A DNA stretch of 64,000 bases, from contig VZTG01005253.1 of assembly GCA_013397845.1 (NCBI GenBank), positions 310,001 through 374,000 on the forward strand, written 5' to 3'. Positions 63,490 through 64,000 of the stretch are shown piece after piece. The notes under the pieces are model-generated. The model was not told the DNA's origin, did no database searches, and saw only the letters and a program-made list of their open reading frames with translations. Every line of letters starts with the position of its first letter. The stretch's first letter is position 1. The translations under genes and the position numbers were made by a program. The stretch is from Melanocharis versteri. Its lineage: Eukaryota; Chordata; Aves; Passeriformes; Melanocharitidae.

Positions 63490-63849
63490 CCATCACCACC
63501 TTACCGTCCCCTGAGCCCCAGGCTCACGTGCGGGGGGCACTCCTTTCCCGACGGCGGGGGTGAGCTGTGCCCCGGCAGACAGAGCCCTTCCCCCAGCCCG
63601 TGCCCGATCCCACGCGAGGCCGGTCCCTGTCCAGCTGCGCCCCTTCCAACACCGAGCGCTGGGCGCGGGCAGCGAGCACGGCCTCCTCCTCCTCCCCACC
63701 CCCATTTCCAGCAGCAGGCACAAGTAGGCCCCAGGGGCAGCTCCCCCCGGGGCCTTCCAGCCCCGCTTTTCTCCTCCTCCTCGCAGGCGGACGGGCCGCG
63801 GCCGCACCGGGCGGCACAGACCGGCGGCCGCCCCCGCGCCTCGGGCACC
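63490..63849 (-). promoter_or_regulatory. TFDP1: CpG island: TFDP1 promoter / exon 1 region
   Basis: Base composition switches abruptly from AT-rich intron to GC-rich sequence dense in CpG, running into the assembly gap. An E-box CACGTG lies at 63524..63529. A strong donor on - (GGGACG|GTAAGG, exon edge at 63505) is the likely end of the non-coding TFDP1 exon 1. The three 95..115-codon open frames here are GC artefacts. Confidence 0.8.
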
Positions 63850-64000
63850 NNNNNNNNNNNNNNNNNNNNNNNNNNNNNNNNNNNNNNNNNNNNNNNNNNN
63901 NNNNNNNNNNNNNNNNNNNNNNNNNNNNNNNNNNNNNNNNNNNNNNNNNNNNNNNNNNNNNNNNNNNNNNNNNNNNNNNNNNNNNNNNNNNNNNNNNNNN
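63850..64000. other. Assembly gap (N run)
   Basis: All bases are N. The gap interrupts the CpG island, as is common for GC-rich bird promoters. Confidence 0.99.

Noticed and set aside
63493..63848. Three 97..115-codon - strand open frames in the CpG island
   Set aside because: All three frames are open because of GC richness. The Gly/Ala/Arg/Pro-rich translations are typical artefacts and the region is the TFDP1 promoter/5' UTR.

Overview
The window is vertebrate nuclear DNA, most probably from a bird and probably a passerine. It has split genes with GT/AG introns, several CR1 LINE fragments typical of sauropsid genomes, and one short SINE whose head resembles tRNA-Ile and whose tail resembles CR1. 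I know that architecture from passerine SINEs such as TguSINE1, and the family name is from memory. No bacterial, viral, CRISPR or operon-like structure was seen.

Two complete protein-coding genes are present and convergent. ATP4B, the gastric H+/K+-ATPase beta subunit, is on the + strand in 7 exons (CDS 9109..15371, 288 aa). It has a TATA box at 9011 and a cluster of GATA core motifs just upstream. TFDP1, the E2F dimerisation partner DP-1, is on the - strand in 11 coding exons (63279 down to 25992, 411 aa). A CpG island at about 63490..63849 covers the probable non-coding first exon and runs into an assembly gap (63850..64000). In both genes all splice phases agree and the reading frames are intact. 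The ATP4B/TFDP1 tail-to-tail order matches the human 13q34 neighbourhood. GRK1, which would be expected to the left of ATP4B, is not visible here.

Layout: 1..9000 is the ATP4B upstream flank, with no recognisable exons and a CR1 3' end at about 7960..8242. 9.0..16.4 kb is ATP4B. 16.4..24.8 kb is intergenic, with two CR1 fragments, an A/C-rich low-complexity tract and a long pyrimidine-rich stretch. 24.8..63.8 kb is TFDP1, whose large introns hold most of the repeats: an ancient + strand CR1 beside a 1.2 kb - strand CR1 with decayed reverse transcriptase, the tRNA-derived SINE, another old CR1, and several microsatellites.

The two genes are not known to work together. ATP4B is a gastric parietal/oxynticopeptic membrane subunit. 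TFDP1 is a general cell-cycle transcription factor. The most notable points are the replacement of the endocytic tyrosine by phenylalanine at ATP4B residue 20, a tandem CAGCAG (NAGNAG) acceptor in TFDP1 that could add one glutamine next to the DNA-binding segment, and the lineage-informative SINE. I found no convincing undescribed multi-gene system.
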